In this document: positions 1 to 5,619 of the stretch, piece by piece
Layout: the number at the start of each line of letters is the position of its first letter
How positions within the stretch are numbered: the stretch's first letter is position 1
Assembly (NCBI GenBank): GCA_947427985.1
Contig: CANEKB010000063.1
Coordinates: forward strand, 1-6,374
Length of the DNA stretch: 6,374 nucleotides
Direction: 5' to 3'
Source of the DNA: an uncultured Candidatus Saccharibacteria bacterium
GTDB taxonomy: Bacteria; Patescibacteriota; Saccharimonadia; Saccharimonadales; Saccharimonadaceae
Notes under the pieces: generated by a model
What the model was told of the DNA's origin: nothing
Databases searched by the model: none
Seen by the model: the letters and a program-made list of their open reading frames with translations, nothing else
Made by a program: the position numbers and the translations under genes

Positions 1-1
1 T

Positions 2-106
2 CCGAGTGAAGAAAAAGTTTTTACTTTTTATTCTGAGGAAGTGCAGGCTTTTCTGACCGGAGGACAGAAGAAGGCAAGCATAAAAACAAGAGGAATAGAG
101 GCATAA
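2..106 (+). CDS. possible C-terminal tail of a rightward gene (partial, unknown)
   Basis: An open frame enters from the left edge and ends at TAA 104-106, giving 34 residues that start PSEEKVFTFYSEEVQAFL and end in a basic, Lys-rich tail. The amphipathic acidic stretch followed by a basic tail reads like the end of a real protein, but 34 residues are too few for a family call. The SEEVQAFL stretch faintly recalls the end of DUF397-type domains; I do not rely on this. It is convergent with the glycosyltransferase gene, whose stop lies 42 bp away, which is a normal tail-to-tail arrangement. It could also be chance open frame. Confidence 0.35.
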   Translation, partial: PSEEKVFTFYSEEVQAFLTGGQKKASIKTRGIEA

Positions 107-119
107 AATATAGAAGCTT

Positions 120-134
120 GCTAAAGAGCTTAGC
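120..134. terminator. weak hairpin in the convergent intergenic gap
   Basis: GCTAA (120-124) and TTAGC (130-134) form a 5-bp stem with a 5-nt loop between the two convergent gene ends. On the minus strand it is followed after a few bases by a T-rich stretch (reverse complement of about 104-112), so it could help terminate the glycosyltransferase operon. The stem is short and AT-rich, so this is only a weak candidate. Confidence 0.2.
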
Positions 135-148
135 CATCCGCTTTCCCT

Positions 149-1339
149 TTATTTCCCGTGTTCAATCTTCTTCCATTTCACATCTCGTACCAATAATGCC
201 CTTAAGGCACAAGGAATATAAGTTACAAGATATAACGGATTAAATAGCACTGCTCGCCATTTTATTTGCTTCCTCAGTTTAATTTTCTCACGCTTTACCA
301 TTTCGAGTGTAATAAACATCAAAACCAAATAAACCACCGCCAGCAACGCTATAACTAATCCAATCGCCATCGCTACCTCGCCACGCAAACACAACTCTAC
401 TAGTAGCCCCACAATCATTATAATCACCCCAACAAGCATCATAATAATCGGTCTCACTCCGATGGCTTCGCGTTTTATACTACCGATATTTTGCGCACGT
501 TTACGTTTGCGCATAAGTGGAATATACTTGCGACGAGCCGAGAAATAACCTTTAATCCAACGCACTCTTTGATCGACCGTTTGCCGATAGCGAGTTGGTT
601 GTTCGTCATAAAACTCGGCTTCTTCATTGTAGAAAGTCGGAATGCTATGCAGAGTCGCATAAAGTGACATCTCATAATCTTCAGTCAAACTATGAAACGG
701 CCAGCCTTGCCACTTGTCAATCAAACGACCGTCAACATAGCAGCCAGTACCCGAAAAAATCACATTCGCACCTTTCTTGATTCGATTTTTGTTTCCCAAA
801 ACATTTATCATCGAAAAAGTCAGACTCGAAACCGCCGCAACCACATTTGCATTTGCATTCTTTGAATTACGATAACCCGTTGCTAGCTGGTACCCCTTCG
901 CGTAGCTCTCTAGAATCCGCTCCATATAGTCCTTTGCTAGAATATTATCCGCATCAAAAATAAAATACAAATCATAACGCCACCGAGGCAGAATCTGTTT
1001 CAAAGCCTCGTCCAAAGCATAGCCCTTACGCTGGCGCTTTAAGTTCGTCCGAAATATCACCCTTGTGCCATATCTTTCTGCGATTCTAACGGTCGGGTCG
1101 TCTGCACGCTCTACAATTACATATACATCTCGCATCGGCACCGGCAATGTCTGTTCCTGCAAACTTTGGAGTAGCCCTTCAATCACTGCCCCCTCATCTC
1201 GTGCTGGGATCAAAACCGCTCGCGTCGGGGTCCCCGGTTTTGGTGTTAGCTCCAAACGGTTCTTCCTAAGGACTCGACCACCATAAAACCACCAGCCCGC
1301 CCCCATTACAACCAAAATCAAGCCGAGCAACGCTACCAT
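149..1339 (-). CDS. membrane family-2 glycosyltransferase (processive, BcsA/HasA-like)
   Basis: 396 residues. An N-terminal membrane helix (about 2-20) is followed by a GT-A fold domain. Visible motifs are the nucleotide-binding strand AVLIPARDEG (41-50), Asp pair 80-81, the metal-binding DxD as FDADN (128-132), TED (219-221), which carries the usual catalytic-base Asp, and QRVRW (257-261), the acceptor-site motif of processive synthases. Two or three hydrophobic helices follow (about 297-345), then a membrane-associated segment (363-385) and a basic tail. The motif set matches cellulose-, hyaluronan- and poly-GlcNAc-synthase-like GT2 enzymes, which use UDP-sugars on the cytoplasmic face; the actual sugar cannot be read from sequence. 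Its ATG touches the TAG of the upstream CmpB-like gene (TAGATG), so it is the second gene of a leftward operon and probably translationally coupled. There is no PilZ domain. Confidence 0.88.
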   Translation of the reverse strand: MVALLGLILVVMGAGWWFYGGRVLRKNRLELTPKPGTPTRAVLIPARDEGAVIEGLLQSLQEQTLPVPMRDVYVIVERADDPTVRIAERYGTRVIFRTNLKRQRKGYALDEALKQILPRWRYDLYFIFDADNILAKDYMERILESYAKGYQLATGYRNSKNANANVVAAVSSLTFSMINVLGNKNRIKKGANVIFSGTGCYVDGRLIDKWQGWPFHSLTEDYEMSLYATLHSIPTFYNEEAEFYDEQPTRYRQTVDQRVRWIKGYFSARRKYIPLMRKRKRAQNIGSIKREAIGVRPIIMMLVGVIIMIVGLLVELCLRGEVAMAIGLVIALLAVVYLVLMFITLEMVKREKIKLRKQIKWRAVLFNPLYLVTYIPCALRALLVRDVKWKKIEHGK

Positions 1340-2089
1340 CTACTTACTGTCCTGCCGCACCATATTTGGATAATATTTATGCAAGTATTCATCTGGAAAA
1401 TATCGGTCATAAAACTCACCTACAGGCGTCCATGGAGCAATACCTTGGTGGCGCAAATTCTGCCGAATCAAAGCCGACCAAGAAATCAAGCAATCAAACG
1501 TCATAAACACCAATAGTACCACAAAAACAACCTCGCCAACCCGAATCGGAATCCGCTCAATCAAATTCGACAAAAATGGATAAACTACCTTCACCAAGAT
1601 CAACCCCATCACTCCCCAAACCAACATAATCGGCACCGAAGTCCGGCCTTGAAAATTCAGAACATGATGTGAATAATTCCAGGATACTGTACCGACAAAC
1701 TTCTCCTGCAAAAAACTTAACGCATATTCTACGAAACCGCCAAGCAATGCTGAATAGACAAAAATCTGCCAATTCGCCAACTTTTTACGCAACAAAACCC
1801 AGCACATTATTGCTGCCCCAAAACCATAAATCACATTAAACGGTCCCCAGATTACCCCGCGGTGCGTTATCCAAACTCCAGTACCAGTAGCATTATAGGT
1901 CTGCACATAGATCAAGATATCTTCATAGATAGTTCCAATCACCGAGCCAATCAAAAAAATGAAGAATAACTTTTTGAAACACAGCCCTTCTGCAAAGCGT
2001 AGTTTTGGCCGCGCCTTCTTAGTTTCTTTCTTCGCATCAGAAGTGGAATCTGATGTTTTTTGTAAAGCTTTCTGATTTTTTGTAACCAT
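1340..2089 (-). CDS. CmpB/DUF1113-type multi-pass membrane protein ('putative ABC transporter permease')
   Basis: 249 residues from ATG 2087-2089. A Lys/Ser/Thr-rich cytoplasmic N-terminus (1-38) leads into about five hydrophobic helices. Hallmarks of the ABC_trans_CmpB family (PF06541) are present: GTIYED (52-57), RGVIWGPFNVIYGFGA (77-92), VEYALSFLQEKFVGTVSWNY (120-139) and NFQGRTSVP (145-153). The C-terminus (about 215-249) is polar and Tyr/Pro-rich. The family's annotated transport role is weak; these proteins usually sit in envelope gene contexts. An upstream TTG would add 12 residues, but a promoter-like extended -10 (2106-2116) lies inside that extension, so I prefer the ATG. First gene of an operon with the GT2 gene, which begins directly at its stop. 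Confidence 0.82.
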   Translation of the reverse strand: MVTKNQKALQKTSDSTSDAKKETKKARPKLRFAEGLCFKKLFFIFLIGSVIGTIYEDILIYVQTYNATGTGVWITHRGVIWGPFNVIYGFGAAIMCWVLLRKKLANWQIFVYSALLGGFVEYALSFLQEKFVGTVSWNYSHHVLNFQGRTSVPIMLVWGVMGLILVKVVYPFLSNLIERIPIRVGEVVFVVLLVFMTFDCLISWSALIRQNLRHQGIAPWTPVGEFYDRYFPDEYLHKYYPNMVRQDSK

Positions 2090-2105
2090 AGAGATAATTA
2101 GATTA

Positions 2106-2116
2106 AGTATAGCATA
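2106..2116 (-). promoter_or_regulatory. extended -10 promoter of the CmpB-GT2 operon
   Basis: On the minus strand this reads TATGCTATACT: a TGn extension plus TATACT (5 of 6 matches to TATAAT). It nearly duplicates the promoters at 2202-2212 and 5823-5833. Sixteen nt separate it from ATG 2089, so the predicted 5' UTR is about 9-10 nt with no clear Shine-Dalgarno. No convincing -35 is visible, as is usual for extended -10 promoters. Confidence 0.55.
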
Positions 2117-2201
2117 AAATTTCAACTTTTAATAGCAATACCGGAATCTCAGCAAAAAGAAACCCCTGGAGCCTCTCCATCCATCCCACTACATTTTCAT
2201 A

Positions 2202-2212
2202 TATGCTATAAT
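2202..2212 (+). promoter_or_regulatory. extended -10 promoter of trpS, predicted leaderless
   Basis: TATGCTATAAT gives a TGn extension and a perfect TATAAT (2207-2212). Six nt (2213-2218) separate the hexamer from ATG 2219, so a start site about 7 nt downstream falls on the A of the ATG. There is no Shine-Dalgarno. A small hairpin (TGGAG 2167-2171 / CTCCA 2175-2179) lies just upstream of the expected -35 region; its role is unknown. The same 11-mer and the same 6-nt spacing recur before the TPR gene. Confidence 0.7.
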
Positions 2213-2218
2213 ATCTAT

Positions 2219-3253
2219 ATGACTACACAAGCAATAACCTCAGCCCCTACTATCCTCACCGGCCTTCGCGTCAATAGTGAATTTACCCTCGGTAACTTTC
2301 TCGGCGCTCTCTTGCCGATGGTGCGCCTTGCTAACACCTATAATAGCAAATCGCAAATCAACATCTTTGTCCCAGACTTGCACTCAATCATTTCCGACAT
2401 CGACGGGGAATTACAGCAAAATCTTATCCGTTCTCTTAAATATTATCTTGCCGCTGGGCTCGAAGTTAACCCAAACGTCCATTTTTATCGTCAGTCGCAT
2501 GTTCCAGCCCATTCCGAACTCTGCTGGATTCTAAACTGTATCGCCAGCATGGGCGACCTAAACCGCATGACTCAATACAAAGATAAGAGCGAGGGGAAAG
2601 AAAGCGTTAATGTTGGAATTTTTGATTACCCGGTACTCATGGCGGCCGACATCTTACTCTATGATGCCGTCTATGTACCAGTCGGCGAAGATCAGTTCCA
2701 GCATATCGAGCTTACTCGTCGCCTCGCCGAAAAATTTAACCGCAAATTTGGCGAAATCTTCACTCTACCAGCCACGCCAAAAGCCCAAGCCGAATTCATG
2801 CATGTCGATGAGGGTATCCGTATCCGCGATCTCCAGAATCCTGAGAAAAAAATGAGCAAGTCCACCGCCGCCGAAAACAGCAAGATTATGCTTTCCGATG
2901 ATCCAACTGCTGTTAAAAAGAAAATCATGTCCGCTACTACTGATAGTGTTGGCAAAATCCAATATGACATGTTTAACCAACCCGGGATTAGTAACCTTCT
3001 CCAGATCGAAGCTCTTGTCAACGATATGCCTCTCCAGGATGTAATTTCGACCTGGGCTGGCGAAACTCATTATGGCGATCTCAAACAAAAAGTCGCTGAA
3101 AGCGTCGCCACTATGCTCGAAACCTTCCAGGCCAAATATCGCGAAATCGACGACTCGACGGTTCTCGGCTTCTTTGAAGAGGGTGAAAAATACGCTAACG
3201 AAGTCGCTAATACTAAGCTTCACCAAGTCCAAAAAGCTTTTTATTTAAGATAA
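2219..3253 (+). CDS. trpS: tryptophanyl-tRNA synthetase
   Basis: 344 residues, the usual length for bacterial TrpRS (about 330-345). It charges tRNA-Trp with tryptophan using ATP in the cytosol. Class Ic motifs are in order: a HIGH-equivalent TLGN (23-26) within TLGNFLGA, the FDYPVLMAADILLYDA core (135-150), VPVGEDQFQHIELTRRLAEK (153-172), which binds substrate, and KMSKS (211-215). The C-terminal helical domain (about 225-344) is normal. Odd point: bacterial enzymes usually read G-(I/L)-(Q/R)-P-(S/T)-G before the HIGH region, but this one has GLRVNSE (15-21), without the Pro and Gly. The start is fixed by the promoter, which ends 6 nt before the ATG. The Rlu-family gene follows after 38 nt and may be co-transcribed. 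Confidence 0.95.
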   Translation: MTTQAITSAPTILTGLRVNSEFTLGNFLGALLPMVRLANTYNSKSQINIFVPDLHSIISDIDGELQQNLIRSLKYYLAAGLEVNPNVHFYRQSHVPAHSELCWILNCIASMGDLNRMTQYKDKSEGKESVNVGIFDYPVLMAADILLYDAVYVPVGEDQFQHIELTRRLAEKFNRKFGEIFTLPATPKAQAEFMHVDEGIRIRDLQNPEKKMSKSTAAENSKIMLSDDPTAVKKKIMSATTDSVGKIQYDMFNQPGISNLLQIEALVNDMPLQDVISTWAGETHYGDLKQKVAESVATMLETFQAKYREIDDSTVLGFFEEGEKYANEVANTKLHQVQKAFYLR

Positions 3254-3255
3254 AA

Positions 3256-3286
3256 GGGAGGAATGTTGTAATTTTCACAACATTTT
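3256..3286 (+). promoter_or_regulatory. hairpin between Shine-Dalgarno-like GGGAGG and the Rlu start codon
   Basis: GGGAGG (3256-3261) is a good Shine-Dalgarno, but it lies 30 nt before ATG 3292. Between them AATGTTGT (3262-3269) and ACAACATT (3277-3284) form an 8-bp stem with a 7-nt loop. If the hairpin forms, it loops out the extra distance and brings GGGAGG within about 7 nt of the start. Alternatively it is a weak intrinsic terminator after trpS, but only four Ts follow the stem. Confidence 0.4.
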
Positions 3287-3291
3287 AAAAA

Positions 3292-4188
3292 ATGATTATT
3301 ACTGGTAAAAAATTTAGCAAACCTGAGCTATCGCGTGTCATTAACGGTGACGTCTCGCTCTCCGTTGATAAGCAAGCCCCGGAAAAGTTTCGTCTCGATC
3401 ACTTACTCGTCAAGCAACATCCTGAATATAACCGTTCAAGTCTCCAGACTTTTATTAAAAGCGGCTATGTTTCTGTTAATGACGAAATCATAAAGAAGCC
3501 TAATGCTAAATTTGAAGCCAATAGCAAGATTGTTTTGCAGGTACCGGCAGCTACTGCAATTCCACCCCGTCCACCGGTCATCTACGAGGACGATCATGTG
3601 TTAGTCCTAGATAAACCAGCTGGGTTGCTTAGCATGGCTAAAGGCGAATACTGCCCCGAAGCCACGCTCGAGAATTATGGCCTGCTCGTCCATCGGCTCG
3701 ATCGCGACACTAGCGGCACCGTCATCCTCGCTAAGGATCCCGAAACCCAAAAAATGCTCCGTCGCCAATTCCAAGATCGAAAAACTCATAAAACCTATTA
3801 TGCTGTTATCGAGGGGCACCCCAAACTCCCCGAGGCTATGATTGACTTACCAATTGCGCGCAATCTCAAACGCCCCACAACTTTCCAAGTTGATCAAAAC
3901 GGCAAACCTTCCCAGACCCATTATAAAGTCATCGCCGAGAACGATAAATACAGCCTCGTTGAGCTAAAGCCGACTACCGGTCGCACGCACCAGCTCCGCG
4001 TCCACCTTCGTTATCTCGGTACGCCGATTCTCGGCGATCCAGTCTACGGTACCGGCGCTAAGGCGCCACGCCTTATGCTTCATGCCAAAGCTCTCGAAAT
4101 CACCATCCCTGGTCCAGAAGGGAATATTCGTAAAACTTTCGAAACCGAACTACCAGCCGAATTTTCGAAAATCATGGAGCAAAGATGA
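3292..4188 (+). CDS. RluA-family RNA pseudouridine synthase with S4 domain
   Basis: 298 residues, near the usual length of RluC/RluD-type enzymes (about 300-325). It isomerises uridine to pseudouridine in structured RNA, normally 23S rRNA. An S4 RNA-binding domain is at about 34-85 (LDHLLVKQHPEYNRSSLQTF; GYVSVND). The catalytic domain begins with VIYEDDHVLVLDKPAGL (96-112) and carries the active-site HRLDRDTSG (134-142) with the nucleophilic Asp in RLD (D137). Further family motifs are KTYYAVIEG (167-175), KPTTGRTHQLRVHL (226-239) and GTPILGDPVYG (243-253). RluD is the closest type by domain layout, but which uridine is modified cannot be told, so no symbol is given. About 33 residues before the S4 domain look extra. 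It ends in TGA; repeat copy A begins 4 nt later. Confidence 0.9.
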   Translation: MIITGKKFSKPELSRVINGDVSLSVDKQAPEKFRLDHLLVKQHPEYNRSSLQTFIKSGYVSVNDEIIKKPNAKFEANSKIVLQVPAATAIPPRPPVIYEDDHVLVLDKPAGLLSMAKGEYCPEATLENYGLLVHRLDRDTSGTVILAKDPETQKMLRRQFQDRKTHKTYYAVIEGHPKLPEAMIDLPIARNLKRPTTFQVDQNGKPSQTHYKVIAENDKYSLVELKPTTGRTHQLRVHLRYLGTPILGDPVYGTGAKAPRLMLHAKALEITIPGPEGNIRKTFETELPAEFSKIMEQR

Positions 4189-4191
4189 TGG

Positions 4192-4305
4192 GACTCTGCT
4201 GGTATGCTTTTCGAGAGGATCCGGACTTACGAGGAGGAGTAGCGGCGCGACCCTGCGACGGCAGGCGTCGCGAACGCGCCTCGAGAAAAGTATAGTAGCA
4301 GAGTT
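4192..4305. repeat. structured dispersed repeat, copy A (candidate RNA or mobile hairpin element)
   Basis: The 84-bp core (4207-4290, about 64% GC by hand count) matches copy B with 82 of 84 identities; the two differences are adjacent (4239-4240). The core ends pair: 4207-4218 with 4279-4290, ten Watson-Crick pairs around a tandem G-A/A-G mismatch. Inside, 4246-4272 folds as an 11-bp stem with a bulged C (4266) and a GACG loop. Outside the core, 4193-4206 pairs with 4291-4304 with two G-U pairs and one G-G mismatch, although the sequence differs from the matching arm of copy B. The core also holds a perfect AGGAGG (4232-4237). It fills the gap between the Rlu gene and holB. Strand, transcription and function are unknown; I do not recognise a named RNA or MITE family. 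Confidence 0.9.
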
Positions 4306-4321
4306 GTATAAGGTTCGTTCC

Positions 4322-4993
4322 ATGTTTTTCGAAAAAATAACCGATATTTCAACAATCGCCGCTCGCACTAGCTGTGCAGTTTTTGTCGTACCACCCGAAA
4401 CCAAACTAAAACTTCCACATCCAGTCTATCTCCGTCCCGACGAATCCAAAGCCACCGAAATTATCAGCGTCGAGCAAATACGCGATTTTCTCAATTTGAC
4501 TAATAACCGTGAAATCAGCGAACGATATTTTGTTATCGCGCCAGCCGACGCTATGAACGAAGCTGCCCAGAACGCTTTTTTAAAAACTTTTGAAGAACCA
4601 AAGGCGCACTGTCATTTTGTACTGCTCACCGAGCAGCCCAATCTGCTACTGCCCACCATCCGTTCTCGCGCGCAGATTTTCTTTCCTAAGCTCACGAATA
4701 CCCTCGATCAGCCGCCAAAAGTTTCCGACAAAATCATAACCCAAGCCAAAAAACTAATCGCCGCCACCCCCGCCGAGCTCCCAGCTATTGCTGCAGACCT
4801 CGCCAAAACTAAGACGCGGCCCCGCCAACAAGCTCTCGACATCGTCAGTACCGCCATTGAACTATTATATAAGTCGTATTTTAAAACCAAAAACAGTAAG
4901 TTTCTAGCCAAAATCCCTAATTTTCTCAAACTTTTCGACGCCCTTAGCCAAAATGGACACATTAAACTTCATATCGTGGCAGATTTATGCTAG
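4322..4993 (+). CDS. holB: DNA polymerase III subunit delta-prime, minimal form
   Basis: 223 residues from ATG 4322, with AAGG (4310-4313) as a weak Shine-Dalgarno. In the clamp-loader complex delta-prime is the stator AAA+ subunit that helps load the beta sliding clamp. Family motifs are clear: ISVEQIR (48-54), ADAMNEAAQNAFLKTFEEP (75-93) and LLPTIRSRAQ (109-118), whose SRxQ holds the conserved trans-acting Arg (R116). Usual members are about 320-335 residues. Here the N-terminal P-loop and zinc-finger region is reduced to about 45 residues with no GxxGxGK, and the C-terminal collar domain is short. The frame stays open upstream to 4082, but that part runs through the Rlu gene and the repeat, so it is not coding. 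Some clamp loaders' delta-prime do not hydrolyse ATP, so the loss may be tolerated. Confidence 0.85.
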   Translation: MFFEKITDISTIAARTSCAVFVVPPETKLKLPHPVYLRPDESKATEIISVEQIRDFLNLTNNREISERYFVIAPADAMNEAAQNAFLKTFEEPKAHCHFVLLTEQPNLLLPTIRSRAQIFFPKLTNTLDQPPKVSDKIITQAKKLIAATPAELPAIAADLAKTKTRPRQQALDIVSTAIELLYKSYFKTKNSKFLAKIPNFLKLFDALSQNGHIKLHIVADLC

Positions 4994-5019
4994 CTTAACC
5001 TTCTTCATCCTCCGCTTGT

Positions 5020-5049
5020 ATTACTCTCTATGGCTAGACAACGGAGGGA
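5020..5049 (+). repeat. left arm of the outer inverted repeat of the cassette pair
   Basis: These 30 bases are the reverse complement of 5528-5557 with one mismatch (5028 against 5549). They encode the shared SLRCLAI end of the minus cassette plus bases after the plus copy's stop position. Looser similarity continues outward to about 5008 through a GAGGAT box. Confidence 0.9.
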
Positions 5050-5211
5050 TTGAGCAAAACTCCGGATCTCATTGAATGGTCCACAAGCATTACTAAAGCC
5101 CCAGTGGTAAGCATGACTAGCGCTTACTATAGTAACTGATGACCAGAATGCTGCACCGTTGCCTGAGCCGGCCATGGCCCCACCATTGTATTGTGATACA
5201 TCACTGATGTG

Positions 5212-5226
5212 CCCGCTGCGGACGAA
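5212..5226 (+). repeat. left arm of the inner inverted repeat (FVRSG codons)
   Basis: CCCGCTGCGGACGAA is the exact reverse complement of 5354-5368. On the minus strand it encodes FVRSG, the shared beginning of the variable part. The neighbouring CCGAAC (PN codons) is also shared: minus strand 5230-5235, plus strand 5333-5338. Confidence 0.85.
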
Positions 5227-5257
5227 AGTGTTCGGTCAAACATTAACTAGCAGTTAA

Positions 5258-5551
5258 GGTTTTGAGGATATTACGAAGTATGCTAACTCTGTTAGTTCTT
5301 TCTTAAACCTTAACATCGGTGTAAGGTTTTACCCGAACATGAAGGTCTCCGGCTTCGTCCGCAGCGGGTGGGCAGACAAGACCGGAAAAGCCGTCAACGC
5401 AACATATTCTGGATACGGATGGTCATCCGTCGCTAGCTCTAATGTTAAAAATGTCTTCTATCTGAGGTTCGACAGCAAAAACATCAATAACCTAAATACC
5501 TATAGTAATGAACGGCGTCATGGCTTCTCCCTCCGTTGTCTAGCCATATAG
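5258..5551 (+). pseudogene. C-terminal FISUMP cassette fragment, plus copy
   Basis: The frame opens after TAA 5255-5257 and runs 97 residues to TAG 5549-5551. It reads GFEDITKYANSV at the start, then LNIGVRFYPN, VSGFVRSGW, SGYGWSSVASSN, VFYLRFDSKNINN and RRHGFSLRCLAI. YGWSS followed by xYxLxF and GFSLRC is the typical end of a FISUMP domain. ATG 5339 lies inside the conserved domain, after PN, so it is not a credible gene start; no signal peptide, ribosome site or promoter precedes the frame. It starts back-to-back with the minus cassette and shares its end sequences, including about 17 bases past the stop. This suggests a silent donor cassette or a truncated gene rather than an expressed protein. 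Confidence 0.72.
5354..5368 (+). repeat. right arm of the inner inverted repeat (FVRSG codons)
   Basis: TTCGTCCGCAGCGGG, an exact 15-base inverted match to 5212-5226, in the same reading frame of the plus cassette. The high identity stops right after it, where the two cassettes diverge. Confidence 0.85.
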
Positions 5552-5557
5552 AGTAAT
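5528..5557 (+). repeat. right arm of the outer inverted repeat of the cassette pair
   Basis: Partner of 5020-5049 in inverted orientation (29 of 30 identical). It covers the SLRCLAI codons, the TAG stop and the next six bases of the plus cassette. Similarity fades after the GAGGAT box ending near 5568. The single mismatch falls on the stop codon itself. Confidence 0.9.
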
Positions 5558-5619
5558 CAAGGGAGGATAAAAAGCCCAAGCATGAGAAATAAAGAAAAGA
5601 TAAATAAAAAATGTCAGTA

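Larger units (their letters stand above)
5005..5235 (-). pseudogene. C-terminal FISUMP cassette fragment, minus copy
   Basis: On the minus strand a 76-residue frame runs from PNTFVRSG at 5235 to TGA 5005-5007, with a stop directly upstream (5236-5238) and no suitable start codon. Key segments are FVRSG, AAFWSSV, HAYHWGFSNACGPFN and SLRCLAI. The WSS...(A)Y...F...SLRC pattern is the C-terminal signature of the Fibrobacter succinogenes major paralogous domain, found in surface proteins. Compared with the plus copy, five codons (MKVSG) between PN and FVRSG are replaced by one Thr codon. The last part differs by one base that turns the plus copy's TAG stop into GAG, so this copy reads on through ESNTSGG. 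It is tail-to-tail with holB, 11 bp apart. It is probably a silent cassette or a remnant. Confidence 0.7.

Noticed and set aside
3263..3271. Minimal ORF ATG-TTG-TAA as a leader peptide
   Set aside because: Its ATG is only one base from GGGAGG, too close for normal initiation; the bases are better explained as the hairpin stem.
4181..4192. UGA read as glycine, extending the Rlu protein past TGA 4186-4188
   Set aside because: The protein already has a normal family length and the bases after TGA belong to the repeat. No gene in the window contains internal TGA.
4082..4321. In-frame upstream extension of holB by 80 codons
   Set aside because: It overlaps the end of the Rlu gene in another frame and then translates the structured repeat; delta-prime homology begins only after ATG 4322.
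5339..5551. A 70-residue gene starting at ATG 5339
   Set aside because: The coding similarity (LNIGVRFYPN) extends upstream of this Met in the same frame, so it is an internal codon of a truncated cassette.
5005..5557. Variable region of a diversity-generating retroelement
   Set aside because: No reverse transcriptase or template repeat is in the window, and the cassette centres differ at all kinds of bases rather than mainly at adenines. A DGR elsewhere is not excluded.
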